A stretch of 64,000 nucleotides of DNA from Oscillatoria nigro-viridis PCC 7112 (GTDB taxonomy: Bacteria > Cyanobacteriota > Cyanobacteriia > Cyanobacteriales > Microcoleaceae), in assembly GCF_000317475.1 (NCBI RefSeq), contig NC_019729.1:1-64000 (forward strand), written 5' to 3'. Position 1 is the stretch's first letter, and each line of letters starts with the position of its first letter. A model generated the notes under the pieces. It saw only the letters and a list, made by a program, of their open reading frames with translations. It had not been told where the DNA came from and ran no database searches. A program made the translations under genes and the position numbers. This document shows, piece by piece, positions 9,657 to 19,113 of the stretch.

Positions 9657-9890
9657 ACAAACCTGTTGAAACTGCAGCGTGTCCCACCTAATTAAGATAT
9701 TAAGTTTCATTCAGTCCTGGAGGCACCACAAGTTTCAAAAACTAGGTTTGTTACGGAAAATAACTCGTTGCAGCCATTTACTGTGGTAAAAAAATGGCTG
9801 GGTGAGTGTTAGGAATGGGCCCATAAGTGTAAAAATTAAGAGGGAAAATTTGGGAGTGAATTTTCAGCAGAAAGTAGGAGAGAAAGATTT

Positions 9891-11456
9891 GTGAGTATTT
9901 TTAAGAAAAAAATTAATCCTTCACGCTTCGCTATTGGGCCATTCAAACAGCCGATCGACCGCACGGCCATCTTCCTCATGCTAGTGCTGAGCGTCTTAAT
10001 CGGACTGCTGCTGCTGAGCGGCGATCGCACAGCACCCAGAGTGCGAGAATTTACCTGGGAAAACAAACAAATCGGCGCCGAAGATACTGGCTTTATCCTC
10101 ACATTCTTTCGACCGATGAACCACTCCACCGTCGAGGAAAACTTAAAGCTAGAACCCCCCCTCCCCGGTAAATTTAGCTGGGCGGGAAGACGCATGGCTT
10201 ACACCCTCCAAGATCCAGCACCCTACGGCGTTACCTACACAGTCAAACTCGCCGGAGCAACCGACAAGTATTTCGGAGAAAACAACCAAAATAAAGGAAC
10301 GCCAATGCAACCGTTTAGCAGTTCCTTTCGCAGCCGCGATCGAGCTTTTGCTTACATCGGCGTCCAAGGCGAAACAGAAAGCAGATTAATGCTAGTCAAT
10401 CTCACCAGCAGCGACTCGAAACCCATACCGCTGACTCCCAAAGATTTAGTCGTTACCGATTTTAAACCGTATGCTGAGAGCGATCGCATTTTATTCTCCG
10501 CCACAGATCGATCGATCGCCCGTACTCGCGGCACCCTAAATCAAGAACTATTCACAGTCACCACCGGCCTCAACCCCCAATCGGGTTCAGGAACTAAACA
10601 AAAATACCCAGTCGGTAGAATCGACAAAATATTAGACTCCAAAGATTACCAAAACCTCAAATTCGACCTCTCAGCCGATGGAAAAATCATAGTTGTCCAG
10701 CGCGTCAACCGCAGCAATCCCGGCGATTTCAGTCCTTGGATTGTGGAAGAAAAAGTGGCGCCCCGACGCTTGGAAAATGAACAAGGCGGAGATTTTATGA
10801 TTCGCCCCGACAGCAAATCGATGGTAATATCTCAAAAACAAGGATTAGCGATCGTCCCCCTCAAACCGGAAGCAGACCCAGTAGAATTTTTGCCAAAATA
10901 CGAACAAGTATTGGGCATGGCCCGCGACAACTCCGCCGCCGCCTATGTTAAATACAACAGCGACTTTACTCGATCGCTTTTCATCTTAGATAACCAAGGT
11001 GTAGAACAAGAAATATTGCGTATTCCCGGCAGCATTATGGCCGTTTATTTCGACCCCCGCAAAAACCAAGACAACCAAGTTCAGCGTCTCTACTGTTTCT
11101 TAGCCCAACGCCTCAAAACAGAAAGCTACAAAGAACAGCCTTTCATCGCCACCATCGACCTCAAAAAAGAGGGTACTCGTTTGGTAGGAACCATCAAACC
11201 GCTGCTGATTTTGCCCAACCAATTAGATACCCAAATCAGTTTATCTCCCGACGGGCTGGCATTAATTTTCGACCAATCAGTCACAGCAGCAACTCCCTCA
11301 GTAGCAGACAGTCCCCGCAACGATAGCGGACAGTCGATCGCCACCAGCCGCCTCTGGCTGCTACCCTTAGTAGAAATACCTGCAGACGGTTCTCCCGCAA
11401 AACTACAGCCAGAGGAACTTCCCTTTGCCGGCTACCACCCCCGCTGGCTACCCTAA
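9891..11456 (+). CDS. Membrane-anchored Big_5 plus beta-propeller-like protein
   Basis: A 521-residue protein starting at GTG with a good AGGAG ribosome binding site 10 bases upstream. A short basic N-terminus (KKKINPSR) precedes one membrane helix (about 24-43, ending LLLLSGD), so the rest is probably periplasmic. Residues about 48-130 look like a bacterial Ig-like Big_5 domain (GFILTFFRPMNHSTVEENL, then VTYTVKLAGATDKY). The remaining 380 residues contain repeated four-strand-like blocks of WD40/TolB-type spacing (for example PYAESDRILFSATDRS and LSPDGLALIFDQS), suggesting a beta-propeller. No enzyme motif is visible. It is conserved-looking but of unknown function. The next gene, 61 bp downstream, probably shares its transcript. 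Confidence 0.75.
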   Translation: MSIFKKKINPSRFAIGPFKQPIDRTAIFLMLVLSVLIGLLLLSGDRTAPRVREFTWENKQIGAEDTGFILTFFRPMNHSTVEENLKLEPPLPGKFSWAGRRMAYTLQDPAPYGVTYTVKLAGATDKYFGENNQNKGTPMQPFSSSFRSRDRAFAYIGVQGETESRLMLVNLTSSDSKPIPLTPKDLVVTDFKPYAESDRILFSATDRSIARTRGTLNQELFTVTTGLNPQSGSGTKQKYPVGRIDKILDSKDYQNLKFDLSADGKIIVVQRVNRSNPGDFSPWIVEEKVAPRRLENEQGGDFMIRPDSKSMVISQKQGLAIVPLKPEADPVEFLPKYEQVLGMARDNSAAAYVKYNSDFTRSLFILDNQGVEQEILRIPGSIMAVYFDPRKNQDNQVQRLYCFLAQRLKTESYKEQPFIATIDLKKEGTRLVGTIKPLLILPNQLDTQISLSPDGLALIFDQSVTAATPSVADSPRNDSGQSIATSRLWLLPLVEIPADGSPAKLQPEELPFAGYHPRWLP

Positions 11457-11517
11457 CTCAATTTGAGATTTGAGAGCGCAGTGCTGACTAATCTAAAATC
11501 TAAAATCTAAAATCATC

Positions 11518-12084
11518 ATGACTCCCGAAGAAATTAGCAATAGCCTCAAAGACTTATTTGGTGACACTGTTGAGATGCCTGCCGCCACTTCTTGGCAAGT
11601 AGAGACCCCCAATTTTCGCCTGTTAGTCCTCCTTTCAGAAGACGGGAGTTGGCTGCGGATTTTGCTGCCGATCGCCGATGCCCAGGAAGCTCAACCATTT
11701 CTCGATCGACTCCTAGAAGCTAACTTTGACACCACCCTGGAAACTCGCTACGCCTTACATCAAAACATTTTGTGGGGAGTATTTCAGCACAGTTGTGCCA
11801 CACTCGCGGCCGCCGATTTCTCAGCCGCCGTTGCCAGACTGCTGGCTTTGCAAGAGCGAGGTTTGTCCGACTTTTTCGGCGGTTTGATAGAAAGCCGCAT
11901 CCGTCAAATCATCAAAGCTGCGAAGATGCAGGGACAGTCTGTGGAAACTACCCTTCAGACTTTAGACCGTTTCTACGCAGAGGGATTGATGGGTGAAATG
12001 GAACTAGGGCGAGAGTCTCGCGAAAACACTCTCGCGGCTTGGCGGTATCAGCTAGAACGCCTCTGGCCGGAGGTGGAACCCTAA
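11518..12084 (+). CDS. Conserved cyanobacterial protein, YbjN/Tir-chaperone-like
   Basis: A 188-residue soluble acidic protein. Its first 115 residues alternate strands and helices in the pattern of the YbjN/type III secretion chaperone-like fold (NFRLLVLLSEDGSWLRILLPI, then LLEANFDTTLETRYALHQNILWGVF). The C-terminal 70 residues are helical. No catalytic motif is visible. It follows the Big_5/propeller gene with only repeat-derived DNA (AATCTAAA heptamers) between, so co-transcription is likely. Fold assignment is by pattern only. A chaperone or regulator is possible. Confidence 0.65.
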   Translation: MTPEEISNSLKDLFGDTVEMPAATSWQVETPNFRLLVLLSEDGSWLRILLPIADAQEAQPFLDRLLEANFDTTLETRYALHQNILWGVFQHSCATLAAADFSAAVARLLALQERGLSDFFGGLIESRIRQIIKAAKMQGQSVETTLQTLDRFYAEGLMGEMELGRESRENTLAAWRYQLERLWPEVEP

Positions 12085-12773
12085 GACGATTGCAGATTGC
12101 AGATTGCAGATTGCAGATTGCAAAAAACTGATGACTATCGAGGTTCGGAACTTGCCTAAAGTTGCATTTCTTTTGAGGGGTATAGCAACCGCGGCCGACT
12201 GTTGGGATGTTCTTAATTCCACAAACCGTTGCGGAAGATTGCTTGTTCCTTCTCTCCTGAATAACTAAAGCCTTCCATCCGTTACATTCGGTTACATCCG
12301 AAGAAAGAGAATCCGTTGCCGAACTTCCTTTGGTCTGGGCCCCAGTCTTGACAGTTGGAGCCTGCCAGCCCCTTGGACGATGGCCGATCCGGGCCCTCGA
12401 ACCCTCAAAGGATCGCCGTATATTCACCGATCAGCCGCTCGCGGTTCTCCAATTCCCTTCTATCACTGGAAAAATGGTATAAATTATCACCATAATTAGT
12501 TATAAATATTAAAAATTTGCGGAAAACACGCGATCGCAGGTATATCATGGTAAAAAGTTTACAGCAGAGATCCGTAAGTTCCACAAAAGCTTCGATCGTT
12601 TAATATTAACTTAGAAACAAAATCTTTAGCAGACAATGCTACTGCGATCGGGTTTTCCCATCGGGCGCTGTTGTAATTTGACAAATTAGCAACTACCCGC
12701 TACCAATTACCCGTTACCAATTAATAGCAACTTAAGTTATCCATCAATACAACATTTAACAGGGGTTTCATCT
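12085..12773. other. Intergenic stretch with heptamers and a dispersed repeat
   Basis: This 689-bp gap begins with GATTGCA heptamers (about 12090-12122). A block at about 12268-12332 (CATCCGTTACATTCGGTTACATCC, then AATCCGTTGCCGAACTTCC) closely matches DNA that lies inside the TPR-GT61 gene at 42285-42345. From 12480 on the DNA is AT-rich and probably carries the promoter of the kinase gene at 12774. A 159-codon minus-strand frame here has no protein-like character and I do not call it. Confidence 0.6.
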
Positions 12774-14129
12774 ATGTTTGCTGTGCGTGAGACTAGCTCG
12801 GAGTTATCAGTGTTGCATATACCTGAATTTTGTACTTGGAACATCTCCTTAGAATCAACTCTCCTAGACCTGCCACTCTCCAACTGCCAAATTGAATTAA
12901 CTCAACAGGCAAAAGAAGTAGCCCAGGCTTTTGAAGAAAATTCCATGCTTCCCGGCGTCATTTTGACAAATGGGGGTAATTTTGTCGGCATCATATCCAG
13001 GCGTCTATTTTTTGAAAAAGTTAACTGCCGCTACGGAGTAGAAATGTTTTTCAAGCGACCAATAGAGGTGCTGTACAAGTTTGCCAAGCCAGAAGAACTC
13101 GTACTTCCCGCCAGTAAATTAATAGTAGAAGCCGCCCAGGAATGTCTTTACAGATCGGCAGAATTAATTTACGAACCAGTAGTAGTAGAAATAGCCCCCC
13201 AGACCTACAAGCTGTTAGACGTACACCAATTAATGGTCGCTCAATCAAGAATTCACGAATTAACAAATAAATTACTCCACAAACAAACCCAAGCCAAACT
13301 CATCCAAACAGAAAAAATGGCTAGTTTGGGGAGGATTGTAGCAGAAGTAGCCCACGAAATCAGAAATCCGCTGAACTGCATTTGGGGAAATTTAACTTTT
13401 CTGCTGTCCTATTTTGAACACTTGCTTCAGCTCATGTCGATTTATGAAGAAGAATATTCCGCACCGTGTCCCCGAATTGATGCCTTTAAAAAAGAAATTG
13501 AATTTGATTTTTTACAAGAAGATTTGCCGATCACCTTAGAAGGGATGGAGTTGGGAGCCTCGCAATTGCTAAAAATAGTTAACGGGCTGCACCACTTCTC
13601 TCACATGGACGAGACAAAACCAGTGGAGACAGATATTCACGAATGCGTAGAGATGACGCTGTTAATTTTGAAAAACCGCTTTAAAAACAGCATAGAAGTA
13701 GTTAAAAATTACGGCGAACTGCCGCTAGTTAGCGGCTACTCCGGTCAGTTGAGTCAGGTGTTTTTGAATTTGTTAGTTAATGCTCTAGACGCCCTGACAG
13801 AGTATGCAGCCGATCGAGAAATACAGGCCCAGTGCGGGGACAACTGGCAGCCCCAAATCGAAATTACCACTAAAGTTATAGAAACCGAACACGGCAAGCG
13901 GGCCGCAATTTGCATTGCCGATAACGGGCCCGGCATTCCCCCAGAAAATCACCAGCAGATATTTGACACCTTTTTTACCACTAAACCAGCAGGCAAAGGC
14001 ACCGGTATGGGGCTGGCTATCTGCAATCAAATCGTCACAGAAAAGCACGGCGGCCAATTGAGAATGCGATCCCAACCAGGTAAGAATACTGAATTTGAAA
14101 TTCTCCTGCCTATAGTTGGCACAACATGA
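12774..14129 (+). CDS. Sensor histidine kinase with N-terminal CBS-like pair (paralogue 2)
   Basis: A 451-residue paralogue of the kinase at 3485-4945. The CBS-like N-terminal half (about 20-165) has GVILTNGGNFVGIISRRLFFEK and EPVVVEIAPQTYKLLDVHQL. A helical linker leads to the H box EVAHEIRNPLNC (about 190), an HF motif FSHMDETKP, N box VNALDAL, G1 DNGPGIPP and an intact F/G2 box FDTFFTTKPAGKGTGMGLA. It should be an active cytoplasmic kinase. It lacks the 60-residue insertion before G1 seen in paralogue 1. Paralogue 3 starts 108 bp downstream on the same strand, so the two are probably co-transcribed and could hetero-dimerise (inference). No response regulator is nearby. Confidence 0.92.
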   Translation: MFAVRETSSELSVLHIPEFCTWNISLESTLLDLPLSNCQIELTQQAKEVAQAFEENSMLPGVILTNGGNFVGIISRRLFFEKVNCRYGVEMFFKRPIEVLYKFAKPEELVLPASKLIVEAAQECLYRSAELIYEPVVVEIAPQTYKLLDVHQLMVAQSRIHELTNKLLHKQTQAKLIQTEKMASLGRIVAEVAHEIRNPLNCIWGNLTFLLSYFEHLLQLMSIYEEEYSAPCPRIDAFKKEIEFDFLQEDLPITLEGMELGASQLLKIVNGLHHFSHMDETKPVETDIHECVEMTLLILKNRFKNSIEVVKNYGELPLVSGYSGQLSQVFLNLLVNALDALTEYAADREIQAQCGDNWQPQIEITTKVIETEHGKRAAICIADNGPGIPPENHQQIFDTFFTTKPAGKGTGMGLAICNQIVTEKHGGQLRMRSQPGKNTEFEILLPIVGTT

Positions 14130-14237
14130 TTAAGTTAAGAATATTCTCGGTTGTTCGCTCCTGCGGTGAAATGATAGGGTAGCTTAGTAGTAGGTTCTCA
14201 TTTCACTTTCCCAGCATTTCGGCAACTAAAAGTTCCA

Positions 14238-15611
14238 GTGGCAAATAAATTCAGTTCCAAACTCATTGGCCCTTCACTCTCCGAAGGCAGCCATCAAGAC
14301 CTTTCGCTAGAGTCTACCCTCTGGGATTTGCCCCTGTATGACTTTCAGGTTAAATCGAGCTGCTTGGCCGTGGCAGTTGCCGAAATGTTTGAACAGCATC
14401 CCCTAGTGCCGGGAGTCGTCTTGATGGAAGCAGGAGAGTTTGCGGGCATGATATCCCGCAGGCAACTGCTGGAATATTTGCTCAAACCCCAAGGCCCCGA
14501 GCTATTTTTGCACCTGCCGCTAAAAGTTCTCTACAGTTACGCTCGCGTCGAAATATTATTGGTTGCAGAGAGTACAACCATTTTGGCAGCAGCCCCACAA
14601 GCTCTGCGTCGATCGCCCGAATTGCAGTCAGAACCAATCGTCGTCCAAATAGACTCCCAATCTTACCGCCTCTTAGACCCTCACGCGCTAAACATCGCCT
14701 ACTGGCAAATTCGCGGCATCGAAACTCAAGTCCGCTACGAAAGAGCCCAAACTCAAATGATTCAAAGCGAAAAAATGGCTAGTTTAGGGCGTTTAGTCAA
14801 CGGAGTCGCCCACGAAATTTTAGATCCGGTAGGCTTTATCTGGGGGAATTTAACCTACGTCAGCGACTACAGCAAAAACTTGATGGAATTGCTCTCAGTT
14901 TACGACGCATACTGTACCAACCCCCCGCCGGAAATAGCACGGCTCAAAGAAGAGATCGACTATGACTTTTTGCAAAACGATTTCCTCCGAACTGTTGCCA
15001 GCATCAAATCAGGAGCAGAACGTTTGAGCAAGTTGGCAACCAGCTTGCAAAACTTCTGCCACATCGACGATATTTATCCCAAACCCACCGACTTGCACGC
15101 CAACATAGACAGCATACTTTTGCTGCTCAAAAGTCGTTTGACCAGGGAAATCCAAGTAGTGAAAAACTACGGCTACCTGCCACCAGTCCCATGCTATGCA
15201 GGACAGCTAAACCAAGTATTTATGAATATATTGACCAATGCTATTCATACATTAATTAACGAAGCAGTCGGTCAAGAATTGGCGAAAGAGTTCAAAGGTG
15301 GAGGACTCAGAGACGCCGATCGCCAGCCTAAAATTGAAATCACAACTCAAGTCTGCTGCCCCGAACCTGCGCCGGATTTAGACAAACTTCATGTTCGCTG
15401 GGTTTCGATTTGCATATCAGATAACGGGCCAGGAATGTCACCTAGCAAGTACAAAAAAATCATAGAATCATTCTCTACTGAAAAACGCGCCCTCAAAGAA
15501 ACCAGTTTAGCAGTTAGCTATCAAATTGTGACGGGCAAACACGGCGGTGCGTTCAGAATGCGATCGGAGTTGGGAATTGGCACCGAGTTTGAAATTTTGT
15601 TGCCCTTATGA
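14238..15611 (+). CDS. Degenerate CBS-like histidine kinase (paralogue 3)
   Basis: A 457-residue paralogue starting at GTG. The N-terminal CBS-like pair is retained (GVVLMEAGEFAGMISRRQLLEY; EPIVVQIDSQSYRLLDPHAL). The H box is altered to GVAHEILDPVGF (the usual HEIRNP is lost but His is kept), the N box is TNAIHTL, and G1 is DNGPGMS. The F/G2 region, FTTKPAGKGTGLGLA in its paralogues, is here FSTEKRALKETSLAV: the glycine-rich ATP lid is gone and a residue is missing. Kinase activity is therefore doubtful, but the phospho-acceptor His and dimer helices remain. A role as pseudokinase partner of paralogue 2 is my inference. The reading frame is otherwise intact, which argues against simple decay. 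Confidence 0.85.
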   Translation: MANKFSSKLIGPSLSEGSHQDLSLESTLWDLPLYDFQVKSSCLAVAVAEMFEQHPLVPGVVLMEAGEFAGMISRRQLLEYLLKPQGPELFLHLPLKVLYSYARVEILLVAESTTILAAAPQALRRSPELQSEPIVVQIDSQSYRLLDPHALNIAYWQIRGIETQVRYERAQTQMIQSEKMASLGRLVNGVAHEILDPVGFIWGNLTYVSDYSKNLMELLSVYDAYCTNPPPEIARLKEEIDYDFLQNDFLRTVASIKSGAERLSKLATSLQNFCHIDDIYPKPTDLHANIDSILLLLKSRLTREIQVVKNYGYLPPVPCYAGQLNQVFMNILTNAIHTLINEAVGQELAKEFKGGGLRDADRQPKIEITTQVCCPEPAPDLDKLHVRWVSICISDNGPGMSPSKYKKIIESFSTEKRALKETSLAVSYQIVTGKHGGAFRMRSELGIGTEFEILLPL

Positions 15612-15853
15612 TCCCGCAGTGCGAGCGCCCAGATGCCTGGATTCAGGTGCGATCGAGCAGATATTTATATTGAGCGTAAAGCACAGACAACCATCTGTCT
15701 ATTTCAATAGCTTGCTGCTATAGCTAAATACTATTTGTAAGTCTATACTAAGATCAGCTAAGACTAGCTGTGACTGTTGCTGGTCTATGACCTAGGAAAA
15801 ACAGCAATTGCCGATCGAATAGCGTTGCGGTAGCCAATGATTAAGGTGAAGTA

Positions 15854-16723
15854 ATGAATCAATCTATTTTTAACAATCTTACCTTCTGCACTTTCAGTAC
15901 CAGTCAGATTATGGTGCGCGAAGTGCTTGAAGACTGGCTATCTTTTCTGGGGGGGCGGCCAAAACAAGTAATTTTCGCTGTGTCGCCTGCTGATAAACCG
16001 CCCCCGATTTATCAGGAACTTTTGGCTGAAGGGCTGATTGACGAGCTCGTGTATGTAGACTTGCGCGGGAGATCGGTGGGCGAGACAGATGCAGAGGGTA
16101 TACGCGTGGCGATCGAGGCGGCTAAAACAGATTGGGTTTTACTCGCTAAACTCGATACTCTGCCCTATCGCAAGGGTCACGAGAATTGGCTGGATGAGGT
16201 AATGCAAACAGTTCAAAAATACAACTGCTTTGGGTTTACAGGTTCTTTTCCTTCGCCAGATATGCAGTCGCTAGAGCCTGGTTACTCAAAAACTCAGAAG
16301 TTCAGCAACAATTTTTCAATTTTCCGAGGGACTGAATGGATAGAGGTAATTGATAGCTATGTGGGTAAAAATTTCGACGGTGCTGTAGCAAAAAATGCTC
16401 TGTACACTAAAGAAAGTCTTCGATTTGCTAATGAGGCCGCGATCGAGAGTTTTTTGGAAAAGAATCAGCGATATATGTTAGTTCGTTGGGAAACGCCGGA
16501 ATGGACTGTTTTTCATGTTAATGTATGGGGAGAGCAACTGCGACAGATTCGCGATCGCTACCTCGCCAGAAAAGACATTAGTTCATTCCTAAATACTGGT
16601 AGACCCCAACTGATTGGCTTTCACCCTTGGGATCTGTATTACGGCTATCCCAAACCGCCACTGCTCGAGCGTTTCAAAATCTTTGTGGGACGATGGCGCC
16701 GGATAATCTTCAGAAACCAGTAA
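15854..16723 (+). CDS. Glycosyltransferase-like hypothetical protein
   Basis: A 289-residue soluble protein. The start resembles a GT-A glycosyltransferase: FCTFSTSQIMVREVLEDWLSFLG, strand QVIFAVSP, then DWVLLAKLDTLPYRKGHENWL (about 90-115), which sits where the DxD metal site falls in family 2 enzymes; here it reads KLDT, so a canonical DxD is missing. Length suits a small glycosyltransferase or a GT-like accessory protein. Basic C-terminal residues (RFKIFVGRWRRIIFRN) may contact the membrane surface. Neighbours give no pathway. Assignment is tentative. Confidence 0.6.
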   Translation: MNQSIFNNLTFCTFSTSQIMVREVLEDWLSFLGGRPKQVIFAVSPADKPPPIYQELLAEGLIDELVYVDLRGRSVGETDAEGIRVAIEAAKTDWVLLAKLDTLPYRKGHENWLDEVMQTVQKYNCFGFTGSFPSPDMQSLEPGYSKTQKFSNNFSIFRGTEWIEVIDSYVGKNFDGAVAKNALYTKESLRFANEAAIESFLEKNQRYMLVRWETPEWTVFHVNVWGEQLRQIRDRYLARKDISSFLNTGRPQLIGFHPWDLYYGYPKPPLLERFKIFVGRWRRIIFRNQ

Positions 16724-16879
16724 AGGGAAGGCGACTCGTTTAATTAGCACTAGCCAAATTCCACAGCCACAAAATCACTGGAATATTGATACCACGTGGG
16801 GTGTTTTTTGGCGAGTGCAAAGTGAGTTAGCAATTTTTTCTACAGTCTTCTCCTAGTTGATATTTTTTTTATCTACCTT

Positions 16880-16974
16880 CAGTAATTACGCAAAAGTAAC
16901 GTATTTTTATCGCCAAGCGTTAGTCGTGCAGCAATCTCAAAATCTTGCTACATCCTGATAATGCGTAATTCCTG
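16880..16974. mobile_element. 95-bp MITE with 13-bp TIRs and 6-bp target duplication
   Basis: Terminal inverted repeats CAGTAATTACGCA (16880-16892) and TGCGTAATTCCTG (16962-16974) match at 12 of 13 positions. The direct repeat TACCTT immediately flanks both sides (16874-16879 and 16975-16980). There is no open frame inside. This is the full signature of a miniature element moved by a transposase in trans. It lies in the 285-bp gap between the glycosyltransferase-like gene and the IS5-type element. Confidence 0.8.
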
Positions 16975-17224
16975 TACCTTTCTAAAATCGGAGGTAAAAC
17001 ATTAATTAGGGCTTGCTGAATAAGCCTAAAACCCTTACCTCAAAAGACTTTGACTCGCGTTCGGCGTTGACAACGTGTAAGACTATGAGCTAAAATTAGT
17101 CAAAAGCCATGCACAGCAGCACTTTCGTTCATGTACCGAAAAGTTGACTAGGGCCCCAACCCCACCTTCCAACTTTGACCTTCACGGACAGGGGCAATTA
17201 TCAGAGAATAATCGTTGGGTAATC

Positions 17225-17920
17225 ATGGCAAAAATAATTCCGTGGTCAGAATTTGAAGATGAATATGCCGAAAATTTTACAGTATCTACAGGAGCGCCTG
17301 CCAAATCATTTAGGATGGCATTGGGGGCATTAATAATTAAAGAAAGGCTAGGAACCAGCGACAAAGAAACGCTAGAACAAATAAGAGAAAACCCATACCT
17401 ACAATACTTTATAGGCATGACAACCTATAGTGATGCCGCACCATTTGATTCATCCATGTTCGTTCATTTTAGGGAGAGAATAGGTGTCAACCTAGTCAAT
17501 AAAATCAAGGAAAAAATGGTCAAAGAGCAGACCGAAGTGCTAGGAGTTCTCGTCGAAAAAGAGTCATCAGAAATAAGTGGACCCAAAAATCAAGGAAAAT
17601 TAATATTAGATGCCACCTGTACGCCAGCCGACATTAAATATCCGACAGACTTAGGACTATTAAATCAAGCAAGAGAACATACTGAAAAAATCATAGATGC
17701 TCTGCACAATCAAATTAAGTCACCCGTAAAAAAAAACCGAGGACATATCGAAACCGAGCCTGGAAAGAATACCTAACCATAGCCGGCACAGCGAAAGCCA
17801 CGACGAAAAGAAAGAAGAAAAGCAATTAAAAAACAACTGCAATACATCCAAAGAAATTTGACGAATATAGAGGGAATGGGTGAGCTAAAGTTACTGCTAC
17901 ATCTCATTATAAAATGCTGT
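17225..17920 (+). pseudogene. IS5-type transposase, N-terminal part, frameshifted
   Basis: Starts MAKIIPWSEFEDEYAENF and contains the DUF772/InsH N-terminal signature (LGALIIKERLGTSD; DAAPFDSSMFVHFRERI) and the first DDE strand KLILDATCTPADIKYP. The first frame closes at 17776; downstream DNA still reads as transposase in other frames (KPRRK..RRKAIKKQLQYIQRN at about 17796-17860), so at least two frameshifts are present before the IS630 insertion point at 17921. The ATG at 17225 is chosen because the family starts MAKI. The C-terminal part resumes at 19114. Confidence 0.88.
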
Positions 17921-17922
17921 TA

Positions 17923-19111
17923 AGCTGTTGTGCATTTAAAACGCATATTGGTATAATATAACATAATGATATTCAGAAAAAGTGAATGCCTGCTAAAAAC
18001 TTTCTAAGTTCCGAAACAAAGGAAAATCTTCAACAAGTATTAAAAGAGCATGAGCATCCAGATATTCGGCAAAGAGCCTTAATTTTTTTGTTACTAAATA
18101 ACGGAAATACACAAGCTCAAACTGCTGAACTAATTGGATGTTCTCTAAGAAAAGTTGCTTATTGGAGTATTCATGGTGATCCTGAGAATTTAGACAGTTT
18201 TAAAGATGATAGGATGAAGGGTAACTACCGAAAAGCCACAGAAGAATACATTGATTTACTTCTAGAGACAATTGAAGTAGAACCTGAGAAATATGGCTAT
18301 GAATTCGGGAGATGGACAACAGCTAGACTTGCCATATATTTAGGAAAAAAGACAGGAATTGAACTGAGTAGCACTCAAGTAAGGAGGATTTTAAAGTCAA
18401 AAAAGTATGTTTACCTTTGGGCAAAATATAGCTTAGAGGATAAACAAGATACCGTAGAGAGGGGTTTATTTAAAGATAAATTAGCTGAATATCTAAAAAT
18501 AGAAAAAGAATCTCCTAACCTTTTACAGGTATGGTTTTGGGACGAGAGTGGATTTAGTTTAAGAGTAATCAGAAGGAAGAACTGGTGTAAAAAAGGGACT
18601 CGAAGTAAAAAAAGAGGAGAGCGACGAAAAGGTCGTATTAATGTCATGGGTGGAGTGAGATATTCAGATAAAAAAAGATGGGTAGATTTTATTCCATCTG
18701 GGAATTCTGCTAATTTTTATGCAGTGCTAAAAAATTTTTATGAAGATTTAAAAGCCGAGTGGATATTGCAAGGAAATTTAGCCGAAGACTTTAAAGATAA
18801 GGGCTGTAAGTTTGTGATAATTTTGGACAACGCTAGTTTTCATAAAAAAGCCGAGACTTTGCAGAAAATAGCGTCAGAAATGCCGAATCTAATCATAGAG
18901 TTTTTGCCCAAATATAGCCCTGACTATAACCTAGTTGAATTAGTATGGCATTCTGCCAAGGAATATGTTGCTAATAGATTATTTGAATCCATTGAAAAAC
19001 TAGAATCACTGTTACATAAACTTTTAAACGAAGGAGGACTAATTATGAAATGGAACCGAAAAATAAAAAATAAAGGTAACTTGGTTAATGCTGTTTAGAT
19101 GTCGAACAGCT
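17923..19111 (+). mobile_element. IS630-family insertion sequence, complete, nested
   Basis: A 1189-bp element bounded by TA on each side (17921-17922 and 19112-19113), the target duplication expected of IS630/Tc1-mariner elements. The ends AGCTGTTGTGCATTTAAAAC (from 17923) and the complement of the right end, AGCTGTTCGACATCTAAACA, are imperfect inverted repeats. Removing it restores continuity of the host IS5-type transposase (…MLLVVAEVYRQQ), which proves the order of events. It carries one intact transposase gene. Confidence 0.92.
17986..19098 (+). CDS. IS630 family transposase
   Basis: A 370-residue transposase. The N-terminal third has winged-helix DNA-binding motifs (LLNNGNTQAQTAELIGCSLRKVAYW, about 30-55; a second around WTTARLAIYLGKKTGIELSS). 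The catalytic DDE domain is complete: first Asp in FWDESGF (about 184), second Asp in IILDNASFHKK (about 282), and Glu in PKYSPDYNLVELVW (about 315). Low GC content compared with its neighbours fits a recent arrival. It is probably functional because both ends and the frame are intact. Confidence 0.95.
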   Translation: MPAKNFLSSETKENLQQVLKEHEHPDIRQRALIFLLLNNGNTQAQTAELIGCSLRKVAYWSIHGDPENLDSFKDDRMKGNYRKATEEYIDLLLETIEVEPEKYGYEFGRWTTARLAIYLGKKTGIELSSTQVRRILKSKKYVYLWAKYSLEDKQDTVERGLFKDKLAEYLKIEKESPNLLQVWFWDESGFSLRVIRRKNWCKKGTRSKKRGERRKGRINVMGGVRYSDKKRWVDFIPSGNSANFYAVLKNFYEDLKAEWILQGNLAEDFKDKGCKFVIILDNASFHKKAETLQKIASEMPNLIIEFLPKYSPDYNLVELVWHSAKEYVANRLFESIEKLESLLHKLLNEGGLIMKWNRKIKNKGNLVNAV

Positions 19112-19113
19112 TA

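Noticed and set aside
11948..12427. 159-codon minus-strand frame
   Set aside because: Runs antisense through the end of a real gene and through GATTGCA heptamers (visible as a repeated ICNLQSA peptide); composition is not protein-like.
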